A program made the position numbers and the translations under genes. This document shows, one piece after another, positions 17,777 to 26,290 of a stretch of 64,000 nt of DNA; position 1 is the first letter of the stretch; every line of letters starts with the position of its first letter. This DNA is from Yokenella regensburgei ATCC 49455. Lineage in GTDB: Bacteria; Pseudomonadota; Gammaproteobacteria; Enterobacterales; Enterobacteriaceae. The notes beneath the pieces are model-generated. The model had not been told where the DNA came from and did not search any database. It worked only from the letters and a program-made list of their open reading frames with translations. Location of the stretch: the NCBI RefSeq assembly GCF_000735455.1, contig NZ_JMPS01000081.1, forward strand, positions 1 through 64,000. Direction: 5' to 3'.

Positions 17777-18314
17777 ATGAAGCAGTTTCTGGATTTTTTT
17801 ACCGCTGGTCGTATTCTTCGCTTTTTATAAGCTGTACGACATCTATGCCGCGACCACGGCGCTGATTATTGCTACCGCCATCGTGCTGATTTACAGCTGG
17901 GTGCGCTATCGCAAGGTCGAAAAAATGGCCCTGATCACCTTCCTTCTGGTGGCGGTGTTTGGCGGTCTGACCCTGTTCTTCCACAACGATGAGTTCATCA
18001 AATGGAAGGTCACCGTTATCTACGCGCTGTTTGCCGGTGCCCTGCTGATTAGCCAGTGGGTAATGAAAAAGCCGCTTATCCAGCGCATGCTGGGCAAAGA
18101 GATCAGCCTGCCGCAGGAAGTGTGGTCGAAGCTGAATATCGCCTGGGCGGTATTTTTCATTCTCTGTGGGCTTGCCAATATCTATATCGCGTTCTGGCTA
18201 CCGCAGAATATCTGGGTCAATTTCAAAGTGTTCGGCCTGACGGCGCTGACGCTGGTCTTTACTCTGCTGAGTGGAGTCTATATTTACCGCCACATGCCGC
18301 AGGATGATCAATAA
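17777..18314 (+). pseudogene. yciB: yciB with a +1 frameshift in a T7 run near its start
   Basis: YciB is an intracellular septation/envelope inner membrane protein of about 178 residues with five or six spans. The gene opens normally (ATG AAG CAG TTT CTG GAT...), but the run at 17794-17800 has seven T where the conserved frame needs six. As written, the frame stops at TAA 17828-17830 after 17 codons. From the run to the TAA at 18312-18314 the downstream frame encodes an otherwise intact YciB ([20 protein letters not shown]... to [11 protein letters not shown]). The total of 538 bp is one more than 179 codons. This is either a base-calling or assembly error, a true inactivating mutation, or a slippage site. 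The rest shows no decay, which favours a sequence error or recent event. The stop overlaps the yciA ATG. Confidence 0.88.
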
Positions 18315-18712
18315 TGACCGAAGCAACAAACGTTCCGCACGGTGAACTGGTATTACGCACCCTCGCCATGCCTTCTGATACCAACGCCAACGGTGATATT
18401 TTTGGCGGCTGGTTGATGTCTCAGATGGATATTGGCGGCGCTATCATGGCAAAAGAGATTGCCCATGGTCGCGTGGTGACCGTACGGGTCGACGGTATGA
18501 CCTTTTTACGCCCGGTCGCGGTTGGCGATGTGGTGTGCTGCTACGCACGCTGCGTGAAGCGCGGCCAGACCTCGATCACTATCAATATTGAGGTGTGGGT
18601 GAAGAAAGTGTCGTCCGAGCCGATTGGCCAGCGTTATAAAGCCACCGAGGCGTTGTTTATCTACGTCGCGGTCGACAGCGAAGGGAAACCCCGCCCGCTG
18701 CCAACGCTGTAA
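18314..18712 (+). CDS. yciA: Acyl-CoA thioesterase YciA
   Basis: Hotdog-fold thioesterase of 132 residues that hydrolyses a broad range of acyl-CoAs in the cytoplasm. The family block DTNANGDIFGGWLMSQMDIGGA begins near residue 17, with the catalytic Asp in GGWLMSQMD. The ATG shares a base with the yciB stop, so translation is coupled to the frameshifted gene. In E. coli tonB is next to yciA; here the next gene is yniB. Confidence 0.94.
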   Translation: MTEATNVPHGELVLRTLAMPSDTNANGDIFGGWLMSQMDIGGAIMAKEIAHGRVVTVRVDGMTFLRPVAVGDVVCCYARCVKRGQTSITINIEVWVKKVSSEPIGQRYKATEALFIYVAVDSEGKPRPLPTL

Positions 18713-18719
18713 CCTCTCT

Positions 18720-18740
18720 CCGGCCGCACTCTGCGGCCGG
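18720..18740. terminator. Terminator hairpin between convergent yciA and yniB
   Basis: CCGGCCGCA (18720-18728) pairs perfectly with TGCGGCCGG (18732-18740) around CTC. A TTTTA follows after AATGC on the plus strand. It lies between the two stop codons. Confidence 0.65.
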
Positions 18741-18747
18741 AATGCTT

Positions 18748-19284
18748 TTATAAAAAGCCCAGCAATGAAAAGAAGAAGTAGCCCACCACGATAATAATCA
18801 CCGGCAGGACATACAGTGGAAAGAATTGCAGCAGAATGGTGTGATGCGGCACGACAATCCGCGCCTCAACCTGTTCACGCGTCAGCCCCTCTGCCCCTTT
18901 TGCCTTCTCAAGGATCATCTGGTCTTCCACCCCTTCGCGCAGGAACTTCGCCTGGCGGCTCATTCGGGCTCCGGAGGCCTGCAGCGCCAGCCCGACAAAC
19001 ACCAGCACATAAATAATCCAGAACAGAATATTCAGGCTGTTTTTGAAATCCGGCAGCGGTGAGTTGTACCAGAATACGTTCAAAAAAGGCGTGTTAAAAC
19101 GCGCCATCTCGATCATGACGTGTGCAAAGTCCTGCATCACGGCGCTGATCCCCGGCTTTTTTTCGCTGTGCTCATACATAAACTTCAGCACGGATATCAG
19201 TGTGGAGAGGACTGCCGGAATAAAAATCACCCATCCTGCAAGGCGTTTGAGAATGGCAATACGTCCAGCCTGTTGATACGTCAT
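18748..19284 (-). CDS. yniB: YniB family inner membrane protein
   Basis: 178 residues with about four hydrophobic spans (VIFIPAVLSTLISVLKF near residue 19, ILFWIIYVLVFVGLAL near 85, and two near the C-terminus). Function is unknown. The start at 19284 (MTYQQAGRIAILKRL) matches the E. coli YniB N-terminus; the longer in-frame start has no support. It is divergent from hxpB, as in E. coli. Confidence 0.92.
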   Translation of the reverse strand: MTYQQAGRIAILKRLAGWVIFIPAVLSTLISVLKFMYEHSEKKPGISAVMQDFAHVMIEMARFNTPFLNVFWYNSPLPDFKNSLNILFWIIYVLVFVGLALQASGARMSRQAKFLREGVEDQMILEKAKGAEGLTREQVEARIVVPHHTILLQFFPLYVLPVIIIVVGYFFFSLLGFL

Positions 19285-19415
19285 GAGTTCCCCTTGTAAA
19301 GACGCTCCAGTGCTCCTAAGTCTACCCGCAGCCAGCAAATTTCGCCCGATCTTTCAGGTGAAATACGTTACCATGCGCAGAGACTGTTCCCGATAAGCCT
19401 GAAGGAGAGGTTCTG

Positions 19416-20084
19416 ATGTCAACCCCGCGCCAAATACTTGCCGCTATTTTCGATATGGATGGATTACTCATTGATTCCGAGCCGTTGTGGGATCGTGCTG
19501 AACTGGATGTGATAGCAAGTCTGGGGGTGGATATTTCCCGACGTAGCGAACTGCCGGATACGCTCGGTTTGCGTATCGATATGGTGGTTGATCTGTGGTT
19601 CGCCCAGCAGCCGTGGGACGGCCCGAGCCGTGCCGAAGTGACGGAGCGCATCATCAGTCGTGCCATTACGCTTGTGGAAGAGAGCCGTCCGCTGCTGCCG
19701 GGCGTGCGCGAAGCCGTTGCCCTGTGCAAAGCTCAGGGGCTGAAAGTGGGCCTCGCCTCGGCTTCTCCGCTGCACATGCTGGAAAAAGTGCTGACGATGT
19801 TTGATCTGCGCGACCAGTTCGATGCGCTGGCTTCCGCTGAAAAACTGCCGTACAGCAAACCGCACCCGCAGGTGTACATCGACTGTGCTACAAAGCTGGG
19901 TATCGACCCGCTATGCTGCGTGGCGCTGGAAGACTCCGTTAACGGCATGATTGCCAGTAAAGCGGCGCGTATGCGCTCGATTGTGGTGCCGGACCACGAG
20001 CATCAGAACGACCCCCGCTATGTGCTGGCTGAAGTGAAATTAACCAGTCTGCAGCAGCTGACCGCCGAAAACCTGCTCGGTTAA
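19416..20084 (+). CDS. hxpB: Hexitol phosphatase / 2-deoxyglucose-6-phosphatase (HAD superfamily)
   Basis: 222-residue HAD hydrolase (YniC). Motif I is AAIFDMDGLLIDSEP at residues 9-23 with the nucleophile Asp, motif II is GLASASP near 110, Lys is in KLPYSKPHPQVY near 145, and motif IV is CVALEDSVNG near 168. The E. coli enzyme dephosphorylates 2-deoxyglucose-6-P and hexitol phosphates. GAAGGAGAGG precedes the ATG. A hairpin follows the stop. Confidence 0.94.
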   Translation: MSTPRQILAAIFDMDGLLIDSEPLWDRAELDVIASLGVDISRRSELPDTLGLRIDMVVDLWFAQQPWDGPSRAEVTERIISRAITLVEESRPLLPGVREAVALCKAQGLKVGLASASPLHMLEKVLTMFDLRDQFDALASAEKLPYSKPHPQVYIDCATKLGIDPLCCVALEDSVNGMIASKAARMRSIVVPDHEHQNDPRYVLAEVKLTSLQQLTAENLLG

Positions 20085-20092
20085 TCACCAGA

Positions 20093-20114
20093 CGGGTAGC
20101 AATTCGGCTACCCG
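20093..20114 (+). terminator. Probable terminator of hxpB
   Basis: CGGGTAGC (20093-20100) pairs with GCTACCCG (20107-20114) around AATTCG, and a short T-rich stretch (TGATTTTA) follows. The stem is perfect; the T run is modest. Confidence 0.55.
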
Positions 20115-20187
20115 CCCTGATTTTACTGGGTTTTGTGACAAAGAGTTACAACGTCACCACTTCCGAACACTGTATAAAAACCCTATA

Positions 20188-20203
20188 CTGGATGTATCGA
20201 CAG
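20188..20203 (+). promoter_or_regulatory. LexA-type box upstream of ydjM
   Basis: CTGGATGTATCGACAG is CTGT-N8-ACAG with one mismatch. It is centred about 24 bp upstream of the ydjM ATG. A weaker half-match, CTGTATAAAAAC, starts at 20170. E. coli ydjM is a known LexA-regulated gene with two adjacent boxes, so the arrangement appears conserved. Confidence 0.75.
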
Positions 20204-20219
20204 TTTATCGGGTTTTATC

Positions 20220-20810
20220 ATGACGGCAGAAGGTCACCTGCTCTTTTCCATCGCCTGTGCGGTATTTGCCAAAAATGCTGAGCTGACGCCTGTGCTGGCG
20301 CAGGGTGACTGGTGGCATATTGTGCCGTCGGCGGTACTGACCTGTCTGCTGCCGGATATCGATCATCCGAAGTCTTTTCTCGGCCAGCGATTGAAGTGGG
20401 TCTCCACCCCGGTCGCCCGTGCGTTTGGGCATCGGGGCTTTACCCATAGCCTGCTGGCCGTTTTTGCCGCACTGACCCTCTTCTCTCTGAAAGTACCGGA
20501 AAGCTGGATCATCCCCGCCGACGCGCTGCAGGGTATGGTGCTCGGTTACCTGAGCCATATTCTCGCCGATATGCTGACCCCGGCAGGCGTACCGCTGCTG
20601 TGGCCGTGCCGCTGGCGTTTTCGTTTCCCCGTTCTTCGCCCGCAAAAAGGCAACCAGCTTGAACGCGTATTGTGCATGGCGTTATTTGCCTGGGCGATAT
20701 GGATGCCGCAGTCGCTGCCGGAAAATAGCGCGGTGCGGTGGTCATCCGACATGATTAATTCGCTGCAAATGAACTTCAATCGTTTCATTCATCACCAAAA
20801 CGAACATTAA
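20220..20810 (+). CDS. ydjM: YdjM, SOS-regulated membrane-bound metal-dependent hydrolase family protein
   Basis: 196 residues of the YdjM/DUF457 family of membrane proteins with a predicted metal site. Conserved polar residues include PDIDHPKS near residue 44, GHRGFTHS near 69 and LSHILADMLTPAG near 109, set among hydrophobic spans. The molecular function is not known. The ATG at 20220 lies close to a LexA-type box, so induction during DNA damage is expected, as in E. coli. Confidence 0.92.
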   Translation: MTAEGHLLFSIACAVFAKNAELTPVLAQGDWWHIVPSAVLTCLLPDIDHPKSFLGQRLKWVSTPVARAFGHRGFTHSLLAVFAALTLFSLKVPESWIIPADALQGMVLGYLSHILADMLTPAGVPLLWPCRWRFRFPVLRPQKGNQLERVLCMALFAWAIWMPQSLPENSAVRWSSDMINSLQMNFNRFIHHQNEH

Positions 20811-20945
20811 ACCAACGGAAAAATGATTTTTGTCATAAACCATTCCATTTGGATATAAGCGCCACTAATCACTTCTGCTAACCTTTCGCCATCAGAGTCG
20901 GTAATGCTACTAAGCCGACCTTATTTCCATTTCAGGAGAACGGGG

Positions 20946-22337
20946 ATGAACTTTCCATTAATCGCGAACGTTGTTGTGTTCGCCGTATTGCTATTTGCTC
21001 TGGCGCAGACTCGCCATAAACAGTGGAGTCTTGCGAAAAAAGTATTAGTGGGTCTGGTAATTGGGGTGGTCTTTGGCCTGGCCCTGCAGCTCATTTATGG
21101 ATCCGACAGCCAGGTGCTGAAAGATTCTATTCAGTGGTTCAACATCGTCGGCAACGGCTATGTACAACTGCTGCAAATGATCGTCATGCCGCTGGTCTTT
21201 GCCTCTATTTTGAGCGCAGTTGCCCGCCTGCATAACGCCTCACAGCTGGGTAAAATCAGCTTCCTGACCATCGGTACCCTGCTGTTTACCACGCTTATCG
21301 CGGCGCTGGTTGGCGTGCTGGTGACTAACCTGTTTGGCCTGACGGCGGAAGGTCTGGTTCAGGGCAGCGCCGAAACCGCGCGTCTGAACGCCATTCAGAG
21401 CAACTACGTGGGCAAACTGGCGGATCTCACCGTTCCTCAGCTGCTGCTCTCCTTTATTCCGAAAAACCCGTTTGCCGACCTGACCGGCGCGAACCCGACC
21501 TCGATCATCAGCCTGGTGATTTTCGCCGCCTTCCTCGGTGTTGCGGCGCTGAAACTGCTGAAAGATGACGAAGCCAAAGGCAAGCGCGTACTGACCGCCA
21601 TCGATACCCTGCAGGGCTGGGTGATGAAGCTGGTTCGTCTGGTGATGCAGCTGACCCCGTACGGCGTACTGGCGCTGATGACGAAAGTGGTTGCTGGTTC
21701 TAACCTGCACGACATCATCAAACTCGGCAGCTTCGTGGTCGCTTCCTACCTCGGTCTGGCAATTATGTTTGTGGTGCATGGCATTCTGCTTGGCGTCAAC
21801 GGCGTGAGCCCGCTGAAGTACTTCCGTAAAGTCTGGCCGGTGCTGACCTTCGCCTTTACCAGCCGCTCCAGCGCCGCGTCTATCCCGCTGAGCGTCGAAG
21901 CGCAGACCCGTCGTCTGGGCATCCCGGAATCTATCGCCAGCTTCTCTGCCTCTTTCGGGGCGACCATTGGCCAGAACGGCTGTGCGGGTCTCTACCCGGC
22001 GATGCTGGCGGTGATGGTTGCACCGACGGTGGGTATTAACCCGCTGGATCCGCTGTGGATTGCCACACTGGTCGGGATTGTCACCATCAGCTCCGCAGGC
22101 GTTGCCGGTGTGGGTGGCGGTGCAACCTTCGCCGCACTGATCGTTCTGCCCGCAATGGGGCTGCCGGTCACGCTGGTCGCACTGCTGATTTCCGTCGAAC
22201 CGCTTATCGACATGGGCCGTACCGCACTGAACGTCAGCGGCTCCATGACCGCCGGTACTCTGACCAGCCAGTGGCTGCGCCAGACCGATAAAGCGGTGCT
22301 CGACAGCGAAGAAGACGTCGAACTGGCACATCGCTAA
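20946..22337 (+). CDS. tcyP: L-cystine transporter TcyP (YdjN)
   Basis: Sodium/proton dicarboxylate symporter-family protein of 463 residues, identical in length to E. coli TcyP. It imports L-cystine across the inner membrane with high specificity. Multiple spans are visible, with the family's serine-rich hairpin ([17 protein letters not shown] near 305) and the substrate/ion motif [14 protein letters not shown] near 335. The start at 20946 has CAGGAGAACGGGG upstream; the ATG 42 bp earlier is rejected. E. coli tcyP is CysB-dependent; I could not fix a CysB site here. Confidence 0.95.
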   Translation: MNFPLIANVVVFAVLLFALAQTRHKQWSLAKKVLVGLVIGVVFGLALQLIYGSDSQVLKDSIQWFNIVGNGYVQLLQMIVMPLVFASILSAVARLHNASQLGKISFLTIGTLLFTTLIAALVGVLVTNLFGLTAEGLVQGSAETARLNAIQSNYVGKLADLTVPQLLLSFIPKNPFADLTGANPTSIISLVIFAAFLGVAALKLLKDDEAKGKRVLTAIDTLQGWVMKLVRLVMQLTPYGVLALMTKVVAGSNLHDIIKLGSFVVASYLGLAIMFVVHGILLGVNGVSPLKYFRKVWPVLTFAFTSRSSAASIPLSVEAQTRRLGIPESIASFSASFGATIGQNGCAGLYPAMLAVMVAPTVGINPLDPLWIATLVGIVTISSAGVAGVGGGATFAALIVLPAMGLPVTLVALLISVEPLIDMGRTALNVSGSMTAGTLTSQWLRQTDKAVLDSEEDVELAHR

Positions 22338-22344
22338 ACCAATG

Positions 22345-22377
22345 CAAAAAAGGGCCGATTCGTCGGCCCTTTTTTTA
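22345..22377. terminator. Bidirectional terminator between tcyP and cedA
   Basis: AGGGCCGA (22351-22358) pairs with TCGGCCCT (22363-22370) around TTCG, flanked by A6 on the left and T7 on the right. It works as an intrinsic terminator on both strands. Confidence 0.9.
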
Positions 22378-22425
22378 TGCTGTTACCAGCCCGGAATAAA
22401 GGGATCGGGTGAAGCAGAAACACCC

Positions 22426-22665
22426 CTACTCTTCGATTTCTCCTTCCTGGCGCATCTGCAGCGCCCAGCGCTGAGCGGACTCAGGCACGCTGAACGCCTG
22501 TGAACGGCAGAAATGCTCGCCCATCAATACAAACGCCACATATTTACCGCGCAGCAGCCAGACATCTTTATAACCCTCCACCTTCAGCGCATGCTCAGGG
22601 GGAGCGGGCTCAATGCGGGGAACGTAGGAGATAACGCGGCGGTTTTGTTGGCGCAGAGGTTTCAT
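22426..22665 (-). CDS. cedA: Cell division activator CedA
   Basis: 79-residue DNA/RNA-polymerase-associated protein, close to E. coli CedA (80). The conserved MKPLRQQNRRVISYVPR start and DVWLLRGKYVAFVLMGE core are present. In E. coli CedA relieves division inhibition after over-replication of the chromosome. The start at 22665 aligns with E. coli; an in-frame ATG 30 bp upstream is not supported. In E. coli katE lies between cedA and chbG; here it is absent and the chb operon follows directly. Confidence 0.9.
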   Translation of the reverse strand: MKPLRQQNRRVISYVPRIEPAPPEHALKVEGYKDVWLLRGKYVAFVLMGEHFCRSQAFSVPESAQRWALQMRQEGEIEE

Positions 22666-22765
22666 AGGCGGTTGGTTCACACACAGAAAAATCAAAACGG
22701 TAAAACGCTATGATAGCCGATCCCGGAGCAAATCGTCGCTCCCTCTGTGCGAACAAGACAAGATT

Positions 22766-22795
22766 AAACAAAATGCCCGGCTAATTAGCCGGGCA
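22766..22795 (-). terminator. Terminator of the chb operon
   Basis: TGCCCGGCT (22774-22782) pairs with AGCCGGGCA (22787-22795) around AATT. On the minus strand the stem runs into TTTTGTTT. It lies just after the chbG stop codon. Confidence 0.85.
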
Positions 22796-22803
22796 CTGGA
22801 GGA

Positions 22804-23562
22804 TCAAACGTCCCGATAGGTGCCGAGACGGTAACCACGCTCGGCGACAGCATACTTCAGCGCGTCGGAGGTAAGCACTTCAAGCTCCGTCAGCCGCGGA
22901 TAGCAGTAGGCGCTCTGCATGATGGTGTGGTCAACAAACGCCGGATGACACATCACCTCAATCGAACGCTCACCGCGAGCGGCGGAATCGTCCAGCGTCT
23001 GCAGGAACAACGATTCGGTAACCGCTTCCCCGTAAAACTCGCTGGCAAAACCATCGCTGCTGCGAATACCGCTATCGTCCAGACCGTCACGCTGTACCAG
23101 GCTTCTGTCGATACGCATCGCTACGCCATGAGCTTTGGCAAACTCTGCCACCAACGGGAAGATCTGCGGGATCATATGCACATGGTGGTGACCATCGATA
23201 TGCGTCGGTTCACAGCCGAACAGCTCGACAAAGCGCTGATACTGCAGCGCCAGCTCGTGGGCAATCTCATCCAGCGGCAGCGTGTCTTCTTCAGCCATCT
23301 GCCAGATCCACTTCCCGAGTTTACCTTCGCGGGTAAGCGAAGGCATTGGGGAAAGCGGTGTGCCGAGGGTCAGCACAAAGTGCATGCCGACCGCGAGCTC
23401 CGGAACGCGACGGCTAAGCGCTGCGGCATGTTCAATAGCACCACCGTTCACCAGCGCCGTGGTTGAGGTTACCAGACCATGCTTGCAGGCTTCGACAATT
23501 CCGTAGTTCTGCCCCTTGCTGAGGCCAAAGTCATCGGCATTGACTATCAGAATACGTTCCAT
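22804..23562 (-). CDS. chbG: Chitooligosaccharide deacetylase ChbG
   Basis: YdjC-family deacetylase of 252 residues. Metal ligands are visible in [11 protein letters not shown] near residue 6 and [11 protein letters not shown] near 121. It removes one acetyl group from chitobiose-6-P and chitotriose-6-P, giving the mono-deacetylated sugars needed both for ChbR induction and for ChbF hydrolysis. Last gene of the chb operon, 11 bp after chbF. Confidence 0.95.
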   Translation of the reverse strand: MERILIVNADDFGLSKGQNYGIVEACKHGLVTSTTALVNGGAIEHAAALSRRVPELAVGMHFVLTLGTPLSPMPSLTREGKLGKWIWQMAEEDTLPLDEIAHELALQYQRFVELFGCEPTHIDGHHHVHMIPQIFPLVAEFAKAHGVAMRIDRSLVQRDGLDDSGIRSSDGFASEFYGEAVTESLFLQTLDDSAARGERSIEVMCHPAFVDHTIMQSAYCYPRLTELEVLTSDALKYAVAERGYRLGTYRDV

Positions 23563-23573
23563 CTGCCCTCCCG

Positions 23574-24920
23574 TTACTGCTTCAGTTTTTGAATAGTCGA
23601 CGCAAAGTTCGGCAACCAGGTCTCGTGCGCGAGGATCATTTCACGCGCCAGCGATTCCGCATCACGGTCTGAGTGGATGAGCGGGCTCAGGTTCAGCGCC
23701 AGCAGCACATCGTTCAGTTCACCGCTGATAGCCGCCTGACTGGCGGCGATTTCAAAGCCTTTAATGGTGTGGATAAGGCCCATGACTTTGTCATCGAAGT
23801 GAGTGATGCGCGGATGCGGCTGCGCACCGTCACGACCGAGGATACAGGTCATTTCCACCGCCCAGTCTGCCGGAATATTATCGATATGTCCGTGGTGCGG
23901 GACGTTAACGTAATGCTCCGCCTGCTTGTCGTTGTAGATGGCGTTGATAACCTCGCAGGCCGCATCAGAGTAGTACGCCCCACCGCGCAGCTCCAGCTCC
24001 TTCGGTTTGATGTTGAGGTTCGGATCTTTATACAGCTCAAACAGCTGCTTCTCGACCTTCTGCACCACCTGCGCACGGGCGCCGCCTTTGTAGTACTCGC
24101 CCATTTCAATGGCCAGCATCTCTTTTTGCTTAAAGTAGTACAGCAGATAGGAGCACGGCAGCAGGTTGAGAGAGCGAATCAGACCTTCGCTGAACGGCAG
24201 GTCGAAGATGTTTTTCACCGTGTTGGCGGTGAGCGTTCCGGAGGCAACGCCGTCCAGCAGCTCGGCAAAGCGCGATTCACCGTTCACCAGCACGTCACGG
24301 ATGAACACCATGTGGTTCAGACCGAACAAATCGATGGAGAGGGAGTCTTTTTCGCTGATGTTCAGTACATCGGTGATGAACATCTTCATGCCGATAGGGA
24401 TGTTGCACACGCCAATAAAACGCTTGAATCCGGTATGACGGTAAACCGCCTCGGTCACCATACCGGCCGGGTTAGTGAAGTTAATCACCCACGCATTCGG
24501 GCAAATTTCCTGCACGTCTTTAACGATATCGAAAATCACCGGAATGGTGCGCAGGCCTTTGAACAGCCCACCTGCCCCGTTGGTTTCCTGGCCGAGATAG
24601 CCATGGCTCAGCGGAATACGCTCATCTTTTTCACGCGCTTTCAGCTGGCCAACGCGCAGTTGGGTGGTAACGAAGTCTGCACCCTCCAGCGCCTGACGGC
24701 GGTCGAGAGTTTTATAAACCTTCATCGGTACGCCGGCTTTTTCAACCATGCGCTGGCACAGGGCGTGAATAATATCCAGCTTCTCCTGACCTTCGGCGAC
24801 ATCCACCAGCCACAACTCACTGACCGGCAGTTCATGATAACGCTTGAGGAAACCTTCCAGTAATTCCGGGGTATAGCTGCTGCCGCCACCAATAGTGACT
24901 ACTTTTAATTTCTGGCTCAT
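23574..24920 (-). CDS. chbF: 6-phospho-chitobiase / 6-phospho-beta-glucosidase ChbF (GH4)
   Basis: Family 4 glycosidase of 448 residues that needs NAD+ and a divalent metal. Features: NAD-binding [17 protein letters not shown] near residue 9, [10 protein letters not shown] near 112, metal-binding Cys in GVCNIPIG near 172, and LNHMVF near 202. It hydrolyses phosphorylated, mono-deacetylated chitobiose inside the cell. The start at 24920 gives [12 protein letters not shown]; the ATG 48 bp upstream adds an unconserved leader. A hairpin lies between chbR and this gene. Confidence 0.95.
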   Translation of the reverse strand: MSQKLKVVTIGGGSSYTPELLEGFLKRYHELPVSELWLVDVAEGQEKLDIIHALCQRMVEKAGVPMKVYKTLDRRQALEGADFVTTQLRVGQLKAREKDERIPLSHGYLGQETNGAGGLFKGLRTIPVIFDIVKDVQEICPNAWVINFTNPAGMVTEAVYRHTGFKRFIGVCNIPIGMKMFITDVLNISEKDSLSIDLFGLNHMVFIRDVLVNGESRFAELLDGVASGTLTANTVKNIFDLPFSEGLIRSLNLLPCSYLLYYFKQKEMLAIEMGEYYKGGARAQVVQKVEKQLFELYKDPNLNIKPKELELRGGAYYSDAACEVINAIYNDKQAEHYVNVPHHGHIDNIPADWAVEMTCILGRDGAQPHPRITHFDDKVMGLIHTIKGFEIAASQAAISGELNDVLLALNLSPLIHSDRDAESLAREMILAHETWLPNFASTIQKLKQ

Positions 24921-24948
24921 AACTTTCTCCCTTGTGGTTCCGCAATGT

Positions 24949-24972
24949 AAACGTGGGGATTCCTCCACGTTT
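24949..24972. repeat. Hairpin between chbR and chbF
   Basis: AAACGTGG (24949-24956) pairs with CCACGTTT (24965-24972) around an 8-nt middle that extends the stem by one or two pairs. On the operon's strand no T run follows. It may stabilise the upstream chbBCAR mRNA or lower expression of chbFG. Confidence 0.5.
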
Positions 24973-25030
24973 TTATGCGCGGTCAGGCAAATGAAATCTT
25001 GAAGTAAGGCGAAAATGTTTTCGCCTGATA

Positions 25031-25870
25031 TTAATTAATACTGGTCAGTTTTTTCCGGTAATTGCTTGGCGTAAATGAAGTCAGCTTTTTGAATGTCTTA
25101 ATAAAAAGACTAGGACTACTATAGCCAGACTCGTAAGCAATATCCGTTACTGAATAGTTAGTGATCTCAAGTTGTTTCTTGGCGAAGTTAATGCGGATAT
25201 CATTAATTATCTGCATCGGGGTTTTACCGTAATAACGCTGGGTAGCCCGGGTTAAATACTCCTGAGATTTTCCCGAGAGCTCGACCATGGTTTCCAGCGC
25301 CCCTTCACCAAATTTCAGTTTATCGTGCATATCCTCAACGGTATTTTTTAACCACTGAGGCGTAACGTCCTGGGCGGGTTCTTCGCGATAATGCCGTAAA
25401 CGGTTAATCACATAAAAAGAGACCAGTTCGATAAACTCATCAAATTCCGTTTCGCGGAAATTGAGCGACGCAATCACCGATTCCACATAGCTGAGAAAGG
25501 TACTTTTAACTGAATATACCTGCGATGCGACCAGACCAAACGGTAACAGCGGTTGATAATGTGCTTCGAAGAAGCGTTTGCTGATCCCGACGTTGAGGAT
25601 CCGGGTAGCACCAAACTCATAGAAACTCTGGTGGTGCGACCCCATCGGGATGAACACAAAATCTCCGCGCTCCAGCAGGACCTTTTTACCGTTGATGACC
25701 TGATAGTAACGGCCGGTTAAGACAATGGTAAATTCGTAGTAGTCGTGCTGATGCAAACCGCTGACGCTTTCCGTTTTGTTGTAGATAACCACATGGAAGT
25801 TGTTCCCGTTGAAAAGCTGTTGTTCTCTGGCGGTACTGATTTCCATGGTTAACATTTTCGGCTGCCTCAT
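25031..25870 (-). CDS. chbR: AraC-family regulator ChbR
   Basis: 279 residues: an N-terminal cupin sensor ([15 protein letters not shown] near residue 40 and [19 protein letters not shown] near 66) and a C-terminal AraC double helix-turn-helix ([19 protein letters not shown] near 235). It represses chb without inducer and activates it, together with CRP, when deacetylated chitobiose-6-P is present. The start matches the length of the E. coli N-terminus, although the ribosome binding site is weak. It lies inside the operon between chbA and chbF. Confidence 0.94.
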   Translation of the reverse strand: MRQPKMLTMEISTAREQQLFNGNNFHVVIYNKTESVSGLHQHDYYEFTIVLTGRYYQVINGKKVLLERGDFVFIPMGSHHQSFYEFGATRILNVGISKRFFEAHYQPLLPFGLVASQVYSVKSTFLSYVESVIASLNFRETEFDEFIELVSFYVINRLRHYREEPAQDVTPQWLKNTVEDMHDKLKFGEGALETMVELSGKSQEYLTRATQRYYGKTPMQIINDIRINFAKKQLEITNYSVTDIAYESGYSSPSLFIKTFKKLTSFTPSNYRKKLTSIN

Positions 25871-25885
25871 CGCGTTGATAGCCTG

Positions 25886-26233
25886 TTATTGTACCTTCTC
25901 ATGCAGCTCAATCAATTCCGCAACCAGTTCGCGTGCCAGCATTGAGGTCATCAGATGATCCTGCGCATGAACCAGCACCAGGCTCACCTTCATTTTCCCC
26001 TCGCCTTCATCGCTTTCGATGAGCTGGGTCTGCACGCGATGCGCTTCACTGAGCGCAGTGCGGGACTGCTCCATGGTCGCCTTGGCGGTGACAAAATCAC
26101 CCTGCTTGGCTTGCTTGAGCGCAGTGTATGCCAGGCTACGCGCCTGCCCTGAGTTGATGATAAGCCCCATCACCACCTCTTCGAGGTCGTTCTCCGGGGT
26201 TTCCGCGTCCATGATGTTATCCAGATCGAACAT
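25886..26233 (-). CDS. chbA: PTS N,N'-diacetylchitobiose-specific EIIA
   Basis: Lactose-family EIIA of 115 residues, all helical. The phosphorylated His is in SLVLVHAQDHLM near residue 89. It passes phosphate from HPr to ChbB. The start at 26233 (MFDLDNIMDAETPENDLEE) is chosen over a longer in-frame ATG because it matches the family and follows GGGAAAAGTT. Confidence 0.95.
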   Translation of the reverse strand: MFDLDNIMDAETPENDLEEVVMGLIINSGQARSLAYTALKQAKQGDFVTAKATMEQSRTALSEAHRVQTQLIESDEGEGKMKVSLVLVHAQDHLMTSMLARELVAELIELHEKVQ

Positions 26234-26290
26234 AACTTTTCCCTCTTGATTCTGGCGGTGCAGAGGGTGTTCCCTCCACACCGCACGGCA

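Noticed and set aside
21240-22331. 363-codon antisense frame inside tcyP
   Set aside because: Highly rich in Gln, Gly, His and Arg, typical of the reverse of a membrane-protein gene. No independent start signal.
23673-24863. 396-codon antisense frame inside chbF
   Set aside because: ChbF is well conserved on the other strand; the frame has no ribosome binding site and no family resemblance.
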